In this document: in pieces, positions 1 through 8,904 of the stretch
Layout: each line of letters begins with the position of its first letter
Position numbering within the stretch: position 1 is the first letter of the stretch
From: an uncultured bacterium
GTDB taxonomy: Bacteria > Muiribacteriota > Ozemobacteria > Ozemobacterales > Ozemobacteraceae
Length of the DNA: 64,000 bases
Direction of reading: 5' to 3'
NCBI GenBank assembly: GCA_937949615.1
Contig: CALEDQ010000008.1
Location: 496,001-560,000, forward strand
Program-made: the position numbers and the translations under genes
The notes under the pieces: generated by a model
What the model was told of the DNA's origin: nothing
Databases searched by the model: none
Seen by the model: the letters and a program-made list of their open reading frames with translations, nothing else

Positions 1-1841
1 CACAGCTTGCCCTTGAACTTGCTGATATCAGCATGAACGAATTTGAAAATCAGCTGTTAATGGAAGCCCACCAGCGTGGCGCCCACATTATGCTGATGGT
101 CGTGACTCTGGTTCAGGATTGTCTGCTCAAGGCCCCGCGTGCATTCATGGTTGCCCGCGGCCTTGAGGAATTGAATTGTGAAATAATCAAGTCCGTTCCG
201 GATACCAAGGATATCGAAGAAGAAAAGTTCGACCTTTCTTTCAAAATGGTCGTACTCGGCGATTCAGACCCCGAAAAGGTCAGATATGCCATCGAATCTA
301 TTTCTGAAATTGATTCGGTCAAAATTACCGCCCTCAAACCAGAAGACTTTCAGTTGAACGGCAGCGCAGGTGCCACACCAGCTCAGGCGCCCGTCCCGAC
401 CCCGGTCCACGTTCCAGCCCCCACGCATGCTGCCACGCCCCCGGCTCAGCCTGCCGCTCCGGCAAGACCAGCAGCCACAGCTCCGGCTCGACCGACTCCG
501 GCCCCGGCTGCACCAGCCAGACCGGCCCCGGCACAGCCAGCTGCTGCGGCCGCGCCACCCGCGGCACCGCCAGCACCGCCAAGGCCACCGGCACCACCAG
601 CCAAGCCTGCCGAGCAGGCGAAAAATACCGCGGCTGCCGCCGACAAGCGCAGCAACCAGACGGTTCGCGTCGATATGCGACGCCTCGACGAACTGATGAA
701 CCTGGTCGGGGAACTGGTCATCAACCGCACCCGACTGGCAGACATCGGGGCAGCACACAAGCTGAAAGATCTCAACGAAACTCTGACGCGCGTTTCCCAG
801 ATCAGCTCTTCGCTGCAGAATGTCGTAATGCAGGTGCGCATGGTACCGATCGAACAGGTTTTCGACCGGTTTCCCCGCATGGTGCGTGACCTGTCGAAAA
901 AGCTGAATAAAAAAATCAATCTGGTGGTTGAAGGCAAAGAAACCGAAATGGACAGAACGGTTATCGACGAAATCGGTGACCCGATGGTGCATCTGATCAG
1001 AAACGCCATCGACCACGGCATCGAAATGCCGGAAGACCGTGTTGCCAAAGGCAAGTCAGAGGTCGGCACCATCACTCTCGTCGCCCGCCACGAAGGCAAC
1101 AACGTTCTGATTGAAGTTAAAGATGACGGCAAAGGCATCGACCCGACGATTATCAGCCGGCTGGCCATCGAGCGTGGCCTGTTCACGCCAGAGCAGATGG
1201 CCAAGATGCCGCCCGAAGAAATTATCAAGATTATTTTCCTGCCTGGTTTTTCGACCGCCAAAGAAGTCAGCGACCTTTCAGGGCGCGGCGTCGGTATGGA
1301 TGCGGTTAAAGCCAAACTCGAAGACCTCAACGGCGTGCTCGAGCTCGAATCGAAAGTTAACGAGGGTTCGCGCGTTACCATCAAACTGCCGCTGACGCTG
1401 GCAATTCTGCCCGCACTGATGGTAAAAGTCGGTCAGGAAATGTTTGCGGTGCCGCTCGGTTCGGTTCTCGAAACCATGGATATCACCAGAAGCGACATCA
1501 ATATCGTGCAGCATCAGGAAGTAACGCTGCTGCGCGGCGATGTTCTGCCGATCATCCGCCTGAGAAACGTTCTCAATGTTCCAACCACCGAAGAGGAACA
1601 GAAGACCATCGATGCCAAAGAAGAAGAAATTTCGATCGTCGTCTGCGCCTCTGGTGAAAAGCGTGCCGGCTTCATGGTTGACGAACTGCTCGGCCAGCAG
1701 GAAATCGTTATCAAATCTCTGGGCAACCTGCTCGGTGGCCTGCCAGGGATCATGGGCGCCACCATGCGCGGTGACGGGTCAATTGCATTGATTCTCGACA
1801 TTCCATCGTTTTTCCAGAAAGGTCAGGCAATACAGTCATGA
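1..1841 (+). CDS. cheA: Chemotaxis histidine kinase CheA, 5' end outside the window
   Basis: Cytoplasmic kinase that passes chemoreceptor signals to CheY/CheB. The reading frame is open from the first complete codon (base 3), so the gene begins upstream and the ATG at 33 is internal. Visible, numbered from that Met: a P2-like domain (about 15-110), a long Pro/Ala linker (about 112-203), the P3 dimerisation helices (about 206-275), the ATPase core with N box around HLIRNAIDHG (about 320-329), G1 DDGKGID (about 364) and G2 GRGVGMD (about 417), and a C-terminal CheW-like P5 domain (about 455-600). The Hpt (P1) domain is not in the window and presumably lies upstream. The next gene follows after 40 bases and carries a close copy of the P2-like domain, so the two probably work together. 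All core kinase motifs are intact. Confidence 0.95.
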   Translation, partial: QLALELADISMNEFENQLLMEAHQRGAHIMLMVVTLVQDCLLKAPRAFMVARGLEELNCEIIKSVPDTKDIEEEKFDLSFKMVVLGDSDPEKVRYAIESISEIDSVKITALKPEDFQLNGSAGATPAQAPVPTPVHVPAPTHAATPPAQPAAPARPAATAPARPTPAPAAPARPAPAQPAAAAAPPAAPPAPPRPPAPPAKPAEQAKNTAAAADKRSNQTVRVDMRRLDELMNLVGELVINRTRLADIGAAHKLKDLNETLTRVSQISSSLQNVVMQVRMVPIEQVFDRFPRMVRDLSKKLNKKINLVVEGKETEMDRTVIDEIGDPMVHLIRNAIDHGIEMPEDRVAKGKSEVGTITLVARHEGNNVLIEVKDDGKGIDPTIISRLAIERGLFTPEQMAKMPPEEIIKIIFLPGFSTAKEVSDLSGRGVGMDAVKAKLEDLNGVLELESKVNEGSRVTIKLPLTLAILPALMVKVGQEMFAVPLGSVLETMDITRSDINIVQHQEVTLLRGDVLPIIRLRNVLNVPTTEEEQKTIDAKEEEISIVVCASGEKRAGFMVDELLGQQEIVIKSLGNLLGGLPGIMGATMRGDGSIALILDIPSFFQKGQAIQS

Positions 1842-1881
1842 TGCTTAACCCTTTCCTGAAAAGACATAAGGAGGTTTCGGG

Positions 1882-3390
1882 TTGAACCTGGATCTTTCCG
1901 AATATATGGGTGCCTACATAGACGGCTCCCGCGAGAACCTCGACACCATGGACAGGTGCCTCCTGAGCCTGGAACAAAACCCGTCGAACCTTGAAGCCGT
2001 CGAAGAGATTTTCCGCGCTGCTCACACCCTCAAGGGCATGTCGGCGACCATGGGCTTTGAGAAAATTGCCCACCTCACCCACGAGATGGAAAACATTCTC
2101 GACAAGTTGAGAAGCCGCAAACTTGAGGTTTCGGCAGGAATCATCGATCTTATTTTTGAAACCTTCGATGTTCTGCGCACTCTCGTTAATGACAGTATTG
2201 AGGCGACAGACTCCAACATTGATCTTTCTGAACTTTCGGCAAAACTGTCGGCAGCTGCCAATGGTGGCGGCGTGCCCGCAGCTTCTGCAAAACCGGCTTC
2301 TGCACCGGGCAAAGCCGACAGCGGCGCCAAAAAGGCTGCAGGAAAAGGGCCAGCGGTAGATCTCGGCGATATGGGGCTCAGCGAGCTTGAGCTGGCCAGC
2401 CTCGAAGAAGCCGGCGATGACGGGCGGCATATCCTGCTGCTGCAGGTCTCTCTGGTCGCCGATTGTCTGCTTAAAGGACCGCGTGTGTTCATGGTTCTGC
2501 GCACGCTCGACGATCTGCAGTGCGACATTATCAAGGCCGTTCCGGAAGTTAAGGATCTCGAAAACGAAAAATTCGACCGGTCCTTCAAGATGGTCGTGAT
2601 TACCGACAAAGCAGCTGAACAGCTGCGTGACGGGATTGAATCGATCTCCGAGATCGAAACGGTTGAAGTTACCGATATAACCGGTGGAGCCGGTGGCTCG
2701 GCACCCGCAGCCGCGGCCCCTCCGCCGCCACCACCACCGCCGCAGGCTCCTGCCGTATCAGCGCCGCCGCAGGCGCAGCGGACACCACAGCCATCAACTC
2801 CGGTTCAGGTTGCCACACCGGTTCAGGTTGCCGAATATCATCAACCGGCAGCTCAACCCCCGGCAGCACCGCCGCCGGCAGCGCCACCTGTCGATCAGAA
2901 ACCGGGCGAACCGGAAGAAGAAGAAAAGGTCAAAGAAGTAATCGAGCTGGTTCAGCTGGTTACCTTCTCGATGGCCGGCGAAACCTATGCTCTTGAGATT
3001 CAGCAGGTTGAAGCCATCATCAACCTCGTGCCGATCACAAGGGTTCCCAAGGCTCCGCCTCATATCGATGGTGTAATCAATCTGCGCGGTGAAATCGTTC
3101 CGGTCATCAACACCCGCAGGCGCCTCAGATTAACCGAGGTCGAAAAACGGCCAAACAATCAGATAATCATTCTTTCTTTTGAAGAAGAGAAGGTTAAAGC
3201 CGGCTTTCTGGTCGACAGCGTTCAGGAGGTCATTCGTCTGCCGGAATCGGCCATCGAGCCGCCGAGTCGTGTCAGCGAAGGCGTAGATGTTGAATACCTT
3301 AGAGGCGTCGGTAAAATCGACAATAAAATCATCATTCTGCTGAATGCTCACCGCATTGTCTTCGGCAAGCTGCCGGAAACCACCGTCTGA
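1882..3390 (+). CDS. Kinase-less CheA-like protein: Hpt, P2-like and CheW domains
   Basis: Cytoplasmic chemotaxis protein of 502 residues. An N-terminal Hpt domain (about 1-110) has the phosphoacceptor motif AAHTLKG with His48. A P2-like domain (about 170-265) closely matches that of the preceding CheA. A Pro/Ala linker (about 270-350) and a CheW-like domain (about 355-500) follow. The P3 and ATPase domains are absent, so it cannot phosphorylate itself. I infer it is phosphorylated in trans by CheA and docks in the receptor array through the CheW domain, or acts as a phosphate sink. The start is TTG at 1882, chosen because TAAGGAGG at 1867-1874 sits 7 bases upstream. It probably arose by partial cheA duplication and loss of the core. 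Confidence 0.9.
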   Translation: MNLDLSEYMGAYIDGSRENLDTMDRCLLSLEQNPSNLEAVEEIFRAAHTLKGMSATMGFEKIAHLTHEMENILDKLRSRKLEVSAGIIDLIFETFDVLRTLVNDSIEATDSNIDLSELSAKLSAAANGGGVPAASAKPASAPGKADSGAKKAAGKGPAVDLGDMGLSELELASLEEAGDDGRHILLLQVSLVADCLLKGPRVFMVLRTLDDLQCDIIKAVPEVKDLENEKFDRSFKMVVITDKAAEQLRDGIESISEIETVEVTDITGGAGGSAPAAAAPPPPPPPPQAPAVSAPPQAQRTPQPSTPVQVATPVQVAEYHQPAAQPPAAPPPAAPPVDQKPGEPEEEEKVKEVIELVQLVTFSMAGETYALEIQQVEAIINLVPITRVPKAPPHIDGVINLRGEIVPVINTRRRLRLTEVEKRPNNQIIILSFEEEKVKAGFLVDSVQEVIRLPESAIEPPSRVSEGVDVEYLRGVGKIDNKIIILLNAHRIVFGKLPETTV

Positions 3391-3471
3391 TCCTTCTCTT
3401 CCGGAAAAATTGTCAGGCCACTCGAAAGTGTGCTAGCCTTTTTTTTGAAAAAATCTGCGGTTGAGGATTCA

Positions 3472-4968
3472 ATGTATTCAATAAACAAAAAAATGCCGGA
3501 AAAAATCCGGAAGTATTATATTTATCCGGCCACTGAAGGGGTTTTCCTGGCTTTTCTGGCTCTTCTGCTGACCGCGGTAACCTCATATTTCATTTATCAT
3601 CACGCCCTTTTTGCGATCAAAGAAGAAATACGTGACGGCCTGCTGCGAACCGCGTCTGGCATTGCCGCCTGCCTGAATGGCGATCAGATTGCCAGTTTCG
3701 ACTCGCCAGAAAAGAAGGATCTGCCGGAATACCTGCAGACGGTCAATATGCTTCAGAAGGCAAGAATTGCCACCAAGCACTGTACCTATCTTTATATAAA
3801 CAGACTGGTCAATGGCTCGGTCGTCTTTATCGTCGACCCGACGCCGGTCGATGAAGAGGGGAAACCGCTGTTCACCGATGAAAAGAACCTTGAGCCCTCT
3901 ATTCCGATGGCGCCGTATGAAAATCCCAGCAGCGAACTTCTCGAAGCCCTTGCAAGTGCAACGCCGGTAGTATCTGCCGAGCCCTATTCTGACAGCTGGG
4001 GAACCTTCTACAGCGCCTACGTTCCGATTTTCGATTCACAGAAAAGGTTTGTCGGCACCCTTGGCGCCGATCTGCGCATCAACGACATGCTCGCCAGATG
4101 CAAACCGATTGAAGATGCCACCAAACGGGCATTCTTTGTTTCATGTGCTCTGAGTCTACTGTTTGGCACCCTTATCTGGTTTACCCGCCGATTTTCTCTG
4201 CAGCTGAATGAGAGCCGTTTCATTCTGCTCGAAAGCTTTCTGCTGGCAAGGGAATTCGCCGACCAGAGCTCGATAAGAATAGGCAAGCAGCTGAATAAAA
4301 CTTCAGTGCTTCTCAAGAATATCTCCGAGCGGCTTGAAAAGGTGACGACCCTCAAATCACAGGAGTTCCCTGAAAAGCTGAAGCAGGAAATCTCCTGTCT
4401 TGCCTCACTTGCCGATAAAATTCAGGTGGTCAGCGAACTGAAATGCGGAAAGGGGAACCTGGAACTTGGCACTTTCGCAATCTCAGAAGTCATGATAAGA
4501 CTCGCCGGAAAAATGAAACAGGTCTCTGCCGACGGATTCCGTCTCAAAACCAGTTTTTCGGATAAGATTCCCCGCGAGCTCTATGGCCCGGTTTTTACCT
4601 ATGAAGAACTGCTCGAACAGATGGGCGTCTTTTTTCTCAAGATGTTTGGCGGCGAGGTTAGATGCGCCTGCGAACTGATTCAGGAAGGCACCCGCGAGGC
4701 AATCATCAGGCAATCAATGTTCGCTGACATTTCAACGGCAGATAATTCCGGCAGCGATTTATTGAAGGTTCTCTGCGACCGCGGCAAGCGCAATGATTTT
4801 TTCTATGAAGTCGAACTCGCCGAAGCGGTTGCGGTTCCGATAGTCAGAGAGCTGATTTACCTTCTGAACAGCGACATCAACATTTCGCTCGAGAGCAACC
4901 ACTTCAGTATCTCCTTTGACACGATGTTCCAGAAGTCACCCGAAGCAGAAGACACCGAAGATGAGTGA
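3472..4968 (+). CDS. Membrane sensor protein with degenerate histidine-kinase-like C-terminus
   Basis: About 498 residues. One transmembrane helix lies near residues 20-45, then an extracytoplasmic region of about 180 residues ending in a Cache-like stretch (GTLGADLRINDML), a second helix near 225-245 and a cytoplasmic half. The cytoplasmic part follows the spacing of a histidine-kinase dimerisation and ATPase module, but the phosphoacceptor His, the N-box Asn and the glycine boxes are not recognisable. I read it as a pseudokinase or scaffold sensor. The start is ATG 3472, preceded by GAGG at 3463-3466; an upstream GTG at 3430 would add 14 residues but lacks a ribosome site. It follows the chemotaxis genes and overlaps the transporter gene, so it may sense a ligand for that operon. 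Confidence 0.6.
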   Translation: MYSINKKMPEKIRKYYIYPATEGVFLAFLALLLTAVTSYFIYHHALFAIKEEIRDGLLRTASGIAACLNGDQIASFDSPEKKDLPEYLQTVNMLQKARIATKHCTYLYINRLVNGSVVFIVDPTPVDEEGKPLFTDEKNLEPSIPMAPYENPSSELLEALASATPVVSAEPYSDSWGTFYSAYVPIFDSQKRFVGTLGADLRINDMLARCKPIEDATKRAFFVSCALSLLFGTLIWFTRRFSLQLNESRFILLESFLLAREFADQSSIRIGKQLNKTSVLLKNISERLEKVTTLKSQEFPEKLKQEISCLASLADKIQVVSELKCGKGNLELGTFAISEVMIRLAGKMKQVSADGFRLKTSFSDKIPRELYGPVFTYEELLEQMGVFFLKMFGGEVRCACELIQEGTREAIIRQSMFADISTADNSGSDLLKVLCDRGKRNDFFYEVELAEAVAVPIVRELIYLLNSDINISLESNHFSISFDTMFQKSPEAEDTEDE

Positions 4969-6115
4969 AATGATCAGCAAGCCCGGCAAAGTCCCATTCT
5001 CGATCATTGTCGTCATTCTGGCGGCAGCCATGGCTGAGGTCTGTGCCGGCATCAATGCGGTTCTTTTTCCGGTAACCCTCGAATCTTTCGATCTCAGCAA
5101 CAGTCTGATCGGCGTCATTCTTTCGGTAGAAGTCGCATCTGTAGTGGTATTAAGCCCATACATAAGTCAGATAATTGGCAAACTCGGCCTCTTCTGGTCG
5201 ACAATCTGTGGTGCAATTGGCAGAGCCACGATTCTGATGCTGCTGATCAAAACTGACAATCTGCTGCTCTGGGTGCTTTTTCTGTTTCTCTTCGGTGTTT
5301 TTTCGACCATTCTGGGCATTGCCTTTCAAACCTGGGTCAATTTTGCCCGCCTGCCTGGCGTCAGGGGTTTTGTCGTCAGTATATTCAGCGCTTCTCAGGC
5401 GATCGGCATTGCGCTTGGCCCGGTAATTCTGCAGTTTATCGGCAGCAGTCGCAGTCTGGCCTTCACCACCAGTGCCGCCGTGACTCTGATCGCCATGATT
5501 CCAGTTCTTTTTATCAAGGGCGACGCACCAAACTTCTCGGCGAATGACAGGCCGCGCCTTGGCTTTGTCATAAAAAACGGCAAATATGTCATGTTCAGCG
5601 CCGTGGTTGGCGGCATAACCTTCTACGGCCTGCCGTCATTTCTCACCATTTATGGTATGGATGCCGGTCTGAGCATGGAACAGGCATCGCTGCTCATCAC
5701 GATGTTCATGCTTGGCGGCCTGATTCTGGGGCCGGCAATCGGGTATTTCTCAGATAAATTTGAGAGAACCCAGGTAATTCTTCTCAGTTTTCTTATCAGC
5801 CTTCTATGTTCGGTATTTCTGCCGATTTCAATATATCAGATCATTGCCGCGTATGTACTGCTTTTTGTCTGGGGCGGCGCCATGGAAGGCGTCAGTTCCG
5901 GCGGGATGACCATGCTTGCCGAGCTTTATCGCAAAGAAGATCAGGTCTCGGCCAACATCGCCTACTCACTCATGGATGCCCTCGGTGGAACACTTGGCGT
6001 TGTTCTGATCGGGCTCGCCATGGACTGGCACGGCAGTGAAGGTCTGGTTTACGTGATTGTCGGTTCGGCCCTGCTTTATTTCAACTTTGCCCTGACACAG
6101 TACAAAGTTGAATGA
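4961..6115 (+). CDS. Major facilitator superfamily transporter
   Basis: Polytopic inner-membrane protein of about 384 residues with roughly 11-12 hydrophobic helices, the size and pattern of an MFS permease. The second half has a loop-like GYFSDKFERTQ segment, typical of the MFS A-type loop motif (G-x-x-x-D-x-x-x-R). The substrate cannot be predicted; distant drug/sugar exporter families are possible. The start is ATG 4961, whose codon overlaps the end of the sensor gene (stop TGA at 4966-4968), so translation is probably coupled. A second ATG at 4970 is possible. It is the last gene of the chemotaxis-type operon and is followed by a weak hairpin. Confidence 0.8.
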   Translation: MSEMISKPGKVPFSIIVVILAAAMAEVCAGINAVLFPVTLESFDLSNSLIGVILSVEVASVVVLSPYISQIIGKLGLFWSTICGAIGRATILMLLIKTDNLLLWVLFLFLFGVFSTILGIAFQTWVNFARLPGVRGFVVSIFSASQAIGIALGPVILQFIGSSRSLAFTTSAAVTLIAMIPVLFIKGDAPNFSANDRPRLGFVIKNGKYVMFSAVVGGITFYGLPSFLTIYGMDAGLSMEQASLLITMFMLGGLILGPAIGYFSDKFERTQVILLSFLISLLCSVFLPISIYQIIAAYVLLFVWGGAMEGVSSGGMTMLAELYRKEDQVSANIAYSLMDALGGTLGVVLIGLAMDWHGSEGLVYVIVGSALLYFNFALTQYKVE

Positions 6116-6135
6116 GGCAGAACATCTTGTAAACA

Positions 6136-6166
6136 GCCGCTGAAGGCGGCAGTTGATTTTTTCTGC
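6136..6166 (+). terminator. Possible weak terminator after the MFS gene
   Basis: A 5-bp GC stem (6136-6140 with 6146-6150, loop of 5) followed by a T-rich stretch at 6153-6163. The stem is short, so the call is tentative. Confidence 0.3.
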
Positions 6167-6181
6167 CGCAGAGAGTATGTA
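6153..6181 (+). promoter_or_regulatory. Candidate promoter of paralogue A1 with overlapping palindrome
   Basis: TTGATT at 6153-6158, 17-base spacer, TATGTA at 6176-6181. The perfect palindrome TATGTACATA (6176-6185) covers the -10 region. The 8-base core of this palindrome also occurs at 26697-26704 and 26774-26781, flanking the secretin-operon promoter, so it may be an operator. Confidence 0.45.
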
Positions 6182-6243
6182 CATAATGTTGTGAGAGAAA
6201 GCGCAAAAATGCGCGCCATTTTGAATAAGGAGTATAACCCTCG

Positions 6244-8097
6244 ATGAGAAAAGCTTTTTCCGTATTTTTTCTTTTAGGCCTGATGCTTGTTTCAGCATTG
6301 GCACCGGCACAGGCACAGGTCAGCCTTGGCGCAACCGATCAGACCGATGTCGTGGTCAAAGTCGATGGTGAAGATGAAGCCTTCACCGTTCTGCGTGATT
6401 ACGCCAGACCCGAACAGTTTTATTATGTTCCGAACCGCCCGCAGCTTGCGACCCGTGGCACCGGCGATAAAAAACGCCCGGTTTTTCACCTGCTTCGCTA
6501 TCAGACCAAAGATTCTGAAACCAACGACATCGTTCAGGCCGGTATCATGCAGTTTGCCGTTCGCCTCGCCCCGGCCGAAGGCGTTGTAAATGAAATCAGA
6601 AAACAGGTTGCCGCCCAGTTTTCATTGTCCGAAAAAACCATCAAGGTTTCGCCGCTGCCTTTCAAATCAGCCGAAATCTCCATTTACGACCAGGAAGGCA
6701 ACCTCGTAACCACTGCTTTCCAGAAGCCCGGTATCGCTCCGGCTTTCGCCAATAACGAAATTCCCTTTCAGGTACAGCTCACCGATGTAAACACCGATAT
6801 CTATTCTGCCCTTACCAGCGGCAGTGGCGGTATTCCGGTCTACGTCACCTACACTTTCGACACAGTTTCGCCGGTAACCGGCTTTAAGGTCACCGTCGAC
6901 TGGGATCAGTCATTCAGCCATTTCAGCAAAGATGAACGCACCAAACAGGCTTACACCAGATGGTATTACTACCGCACCTGGTGGGGCGGCTGGCGTGGCC
7001 GCGGCGAAACCGGCCAGCGCGAAACCCAGGAACAGACCCTTTCTGAAGTGCTGACTGAAAACAAGAGCATTTCTTACGAAAGCGTCGGCATGACTCCTGA
7101 ACAGATCACCAAATATCTCGACCCGGTCATCGAACGCGTAACCAAAGAAATGGTCGAAAGAATCACCCCGCCCGAAAAAATTGAACCGGCAGCGGCCAAA
7201 GAACCGAATTCTGCCTGGTGGGGCACCAATTCGACCTATGCGATGAAGAGCGTCAACAAGGTCAAAAAGGGCAAAGAAGTTGTCGAAATGAAGAACCGCG
7301 ACATCGTCGAAAGCAAAAGCACTTACGGTTCAATTCTCGGCATCGGTCAGTATGACGAAAAGATCCGCAATGAACTGATCACCATCATGCCCGCCGGCAA
7401 CTGGAACTATTCTTATTTCCCGGTACCGGCCGTCGGTGACAGCGAAGCCCTGGCGATCAAGAAAATCGATCTGCAGGTTATTCCCCGTTTCTATGACAAA
7501 AACGGCAAAGCCCAGCAGATCCCGGGAACCAAGGCTGAACTTGCCACCTGGAAACCCGACAATGGCTTCTTTTCTGACCGCAAAGGCAATGAAATCACCA
7601 ATCTTCTTTTCCCGATGCAGGCAATTACTGATTATCTCGAAAAGCAGAAAATCCCCCTCGCTTCATGCGCTTATGAAGTCGTTACCACTGTTACTCAGGG
7701 CAGTGACATCATGAAATTCACCAGCTTTGAAGAATTTCTCATGGGCGGCGTGCCGGTTTCAACCCCGATGGCCCGCATCGAAGGTCTCGAAGTCGACTGC
7801 GAACCCCTGACTTTCGACAAAGATGGCCTGTACATGGTCAGAATGGAAATCAAACCGACCTTCCCGAGCAAAACCTACCGCAGCACCATCAAAGCAGATT
7901 CCAGCATCAAATGCCCGGTATTCCTGGTAGAAAAAGAAGATGAAGGCAAGAAAAACAAGATCACTGCCAACATCAACTTTATTCTCAAGGGTGGCAAGCA
8001 GATCGCCTGGAAAAACAACGGCCGCAACCTTCAGGATGACGACCTCGGCCTGTCGCTGATCCTGTGGGATGAAGACTACCAGCCGGAAGCAAAATAA
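6244..8097 (+). CDS. Secreted paralogue family protein A1, unknown function
   Basis: 617 residues with a signal peptide (about 1-25, ending AQAQ), so periplasmic or exported. Not a family I recognise. It shares ordered blocks with five other proteins in this window: FYYVPNRP (about 58-65), a RPVF-x-LLRYQ strand, VDWDQSFSHFS (about 217-228), YLDPVI followed by PPEKIEP (about 290-320), GIGQYD (about 366), MPAGNW (about 382) and AWKNNGRNLQ near the C-terminus. No catalytic motif is evident; the composition suggests beta-sandwich domains. A Trp/Tyr/Arg-rich insert near residues 238-262 is unique to this copy. AAGGAG at about 6226-6231 precedes the ATG. It is the only copy on the plus strand, facing the tandem array, and is followed by a strong terminator. 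Confidence 0.85.
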   Translation: MRKAFSVFFLLGLMLVSALAPAQAQVSLGATDQTDVVVKVDGEDEAFTVLRDYARPEQFYYVPNRPQLATRGTGDKKRPVFHLLRYQTKDSETNDIVQAGIMQFAVRLAPAEGVVNEIRKQVAAQFSLSEKTIKVSPLPFKSAEISIYDQEGNLVTTAFQKPGIAPAFANNEIPFQVQLTDVNTDIYSALTSGSGGIPVYVTYTFDTVSPVTGFKVTVDWDQSFSHFSKDERTKQAYTRWYYYRTWWGGWRGRGETGQRETQEQTLSEVLTENKSISYESVGMTPEQITKYLDPVIERVTKEMVERITPPEKIEPAAAKEPNSAWWGTNSTYAMKSVNKVKKGKEVVEMKNRDIVESKSTYGSILGIGQYDEKIRNELITIMPAGNWNYSYFPVPAVGDSEALAIKKIDLQVIPRFYDKNGKAQQIPGTKAELATWKPDNGFFSDRKGNEITNLLFPMQAITDYLEKQKIPLASCAYEVVTTVTQGSDIMKFTSFEEFLMGGVPVSTPMARIEGLEVDCEPLTFDKDGLYMVRMEIKPTFPSKTYRSTIKADSSIKCPVFLVEKEDEGKKNKITANINFILKGGKQIAWKNNGRNLQDDDLGLSLILWDEDYQPEAK

Positions 8098-8112
8098 TCT
8101 TTCGTATGAGGC

Positions 8113-8149
8113 AATCCGGGTCAGAAATTCTGACCCGGATTTTCTTTTT
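8113..8149 (+). terminator. Strong intrinsic terminator after A1
   Basis: Perfect 12-bp stem (8113-8124 with 8130-8141, loop AAATT) followed by a T-run. It lies just upstream of the ribosome site of the next lipoprotein gene and may limit read-through into it. Confidence 0.85.
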
Positions 8150-8162
8150 AAAGGAGAAAGCA

Positions 8163-8804
8163 ATGAGAATAATGTCAGGCCTGGTTATTTTCTTTCAACT
8201 GGTTTTGCTGACCGCCTGCAGCACCATGGCGCCGGCAGAATCAGAGCTGAAAACACTGAAGCTTGTCAGATTCGACCTGCAGACCAGGCAGGCCTGGTAT
8301 GTGCCAACCCGGGTCGTTCTCACCGGGCCCGGGAATGCCACGGCACCTTTGCGACTTCTGATCGGCAATGAATTGCTGCTGCAAGGCATGCTGAAACTGC
8401 AGGAATCCTCAGATGATCTTGCGACTCTGGAAAGCGATCTGAAAGCAAAATACGGCAATGATCTTTCACTCAGACGTGATTTAACCCGCAGTGTTCAGAT
8501 AAAAGCCGAACTCAATGGAAAAACGGTGTTTGAGCACCAGACCATGTCTGGCAATCAGGGGCTGCCACTGATGATCAATCTGCCCACTACTGGCAGTGCC
8601 AGCCTGAAAATTCATCTGCAGTTCTCACCATCATCGGTAACGACACCGGCGGTGCAAAAAACTGTCAGCTTCAGCCACAGCAAAACATTACAGACGGTAA
8701 ACGGGCAACCTCAGGCTGAAGAGCAGGCGGTCGCAACGGCAGCAGTAACAATATCTCAGCCCTCTTCAGGAGCCTTCAGTATTTCTCACGACATCGAACT
8801 CTGA
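8163..8804 (+). CDS. Small lipoprotein, unknown function
   Basis: 213 residues. The N-terminus is a lipoprotein signal peptide ending in a lipobox LLTAC with Cys19, so the mature protein is membrane-anchored. The remainder is predicted beta-rich with no family I recognise. A short stretch QAWYVPTRVVL slightly resembles the YYVP block of the neighbouring A family, too weak to claim homology. The start is ATG 8163 with AAGGAG nine bases upstream; an in-frame ATG at 8106 lies before the A1 terminator and would bury the signal peptide, so it is rejected. It is co-directional with A1, suggesting a related role, perhaps as a membrane partner. Confidence 0.75.
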   Translation: MRIMSGLVIFFQLVLLTACSTMAPAESELKTLKLVRFDLQTRQAWYVPTRVVLTGPGNATAPLRLLIGNELLLQGMLKLQESSDDLATLESDLKAKYGNDLSLRRDLTRSVQIKAELNGKTVFEHQTMSGNQGLPLMINLPTTGSASLKIHLQFSPSSVTTPAVQKTVSFSHSKTLQTVNGQPQAEEQAVATAAVTISQPSSGAFSISHDIEL

Positions 8805-8843
8805 GCACTTCGGCAGCTTGAAACAACTCGCCAAGAAACGGGT

Positions 8844-8873
8844 AAAAAAAATTCCCGCCTGAGGGCAGGAATT
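8844..8873 (-). terminator. Terminator at the end of the A5-A4-A3-A2 array
   Basis: On the minus strand a 10-bp stem (8873-8864 with 8859-8850, loop of 4) is followed by a run of T (A on plus, 8844-8850). Confidence 0.8.
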
Positions 8874-8904
8874 AAAAATGGTTTCTAATGAGAGAATATT
8901 AAAT

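Noticed and set aside
264..1016. Long minus-strand reading frame opposite cheA
   Set aside because: It is an effect of the GC-rich Pro/Ala linker of cheA; the encoded peptide is rich in Arg, Trp and Cys and lacks a ribosome site.
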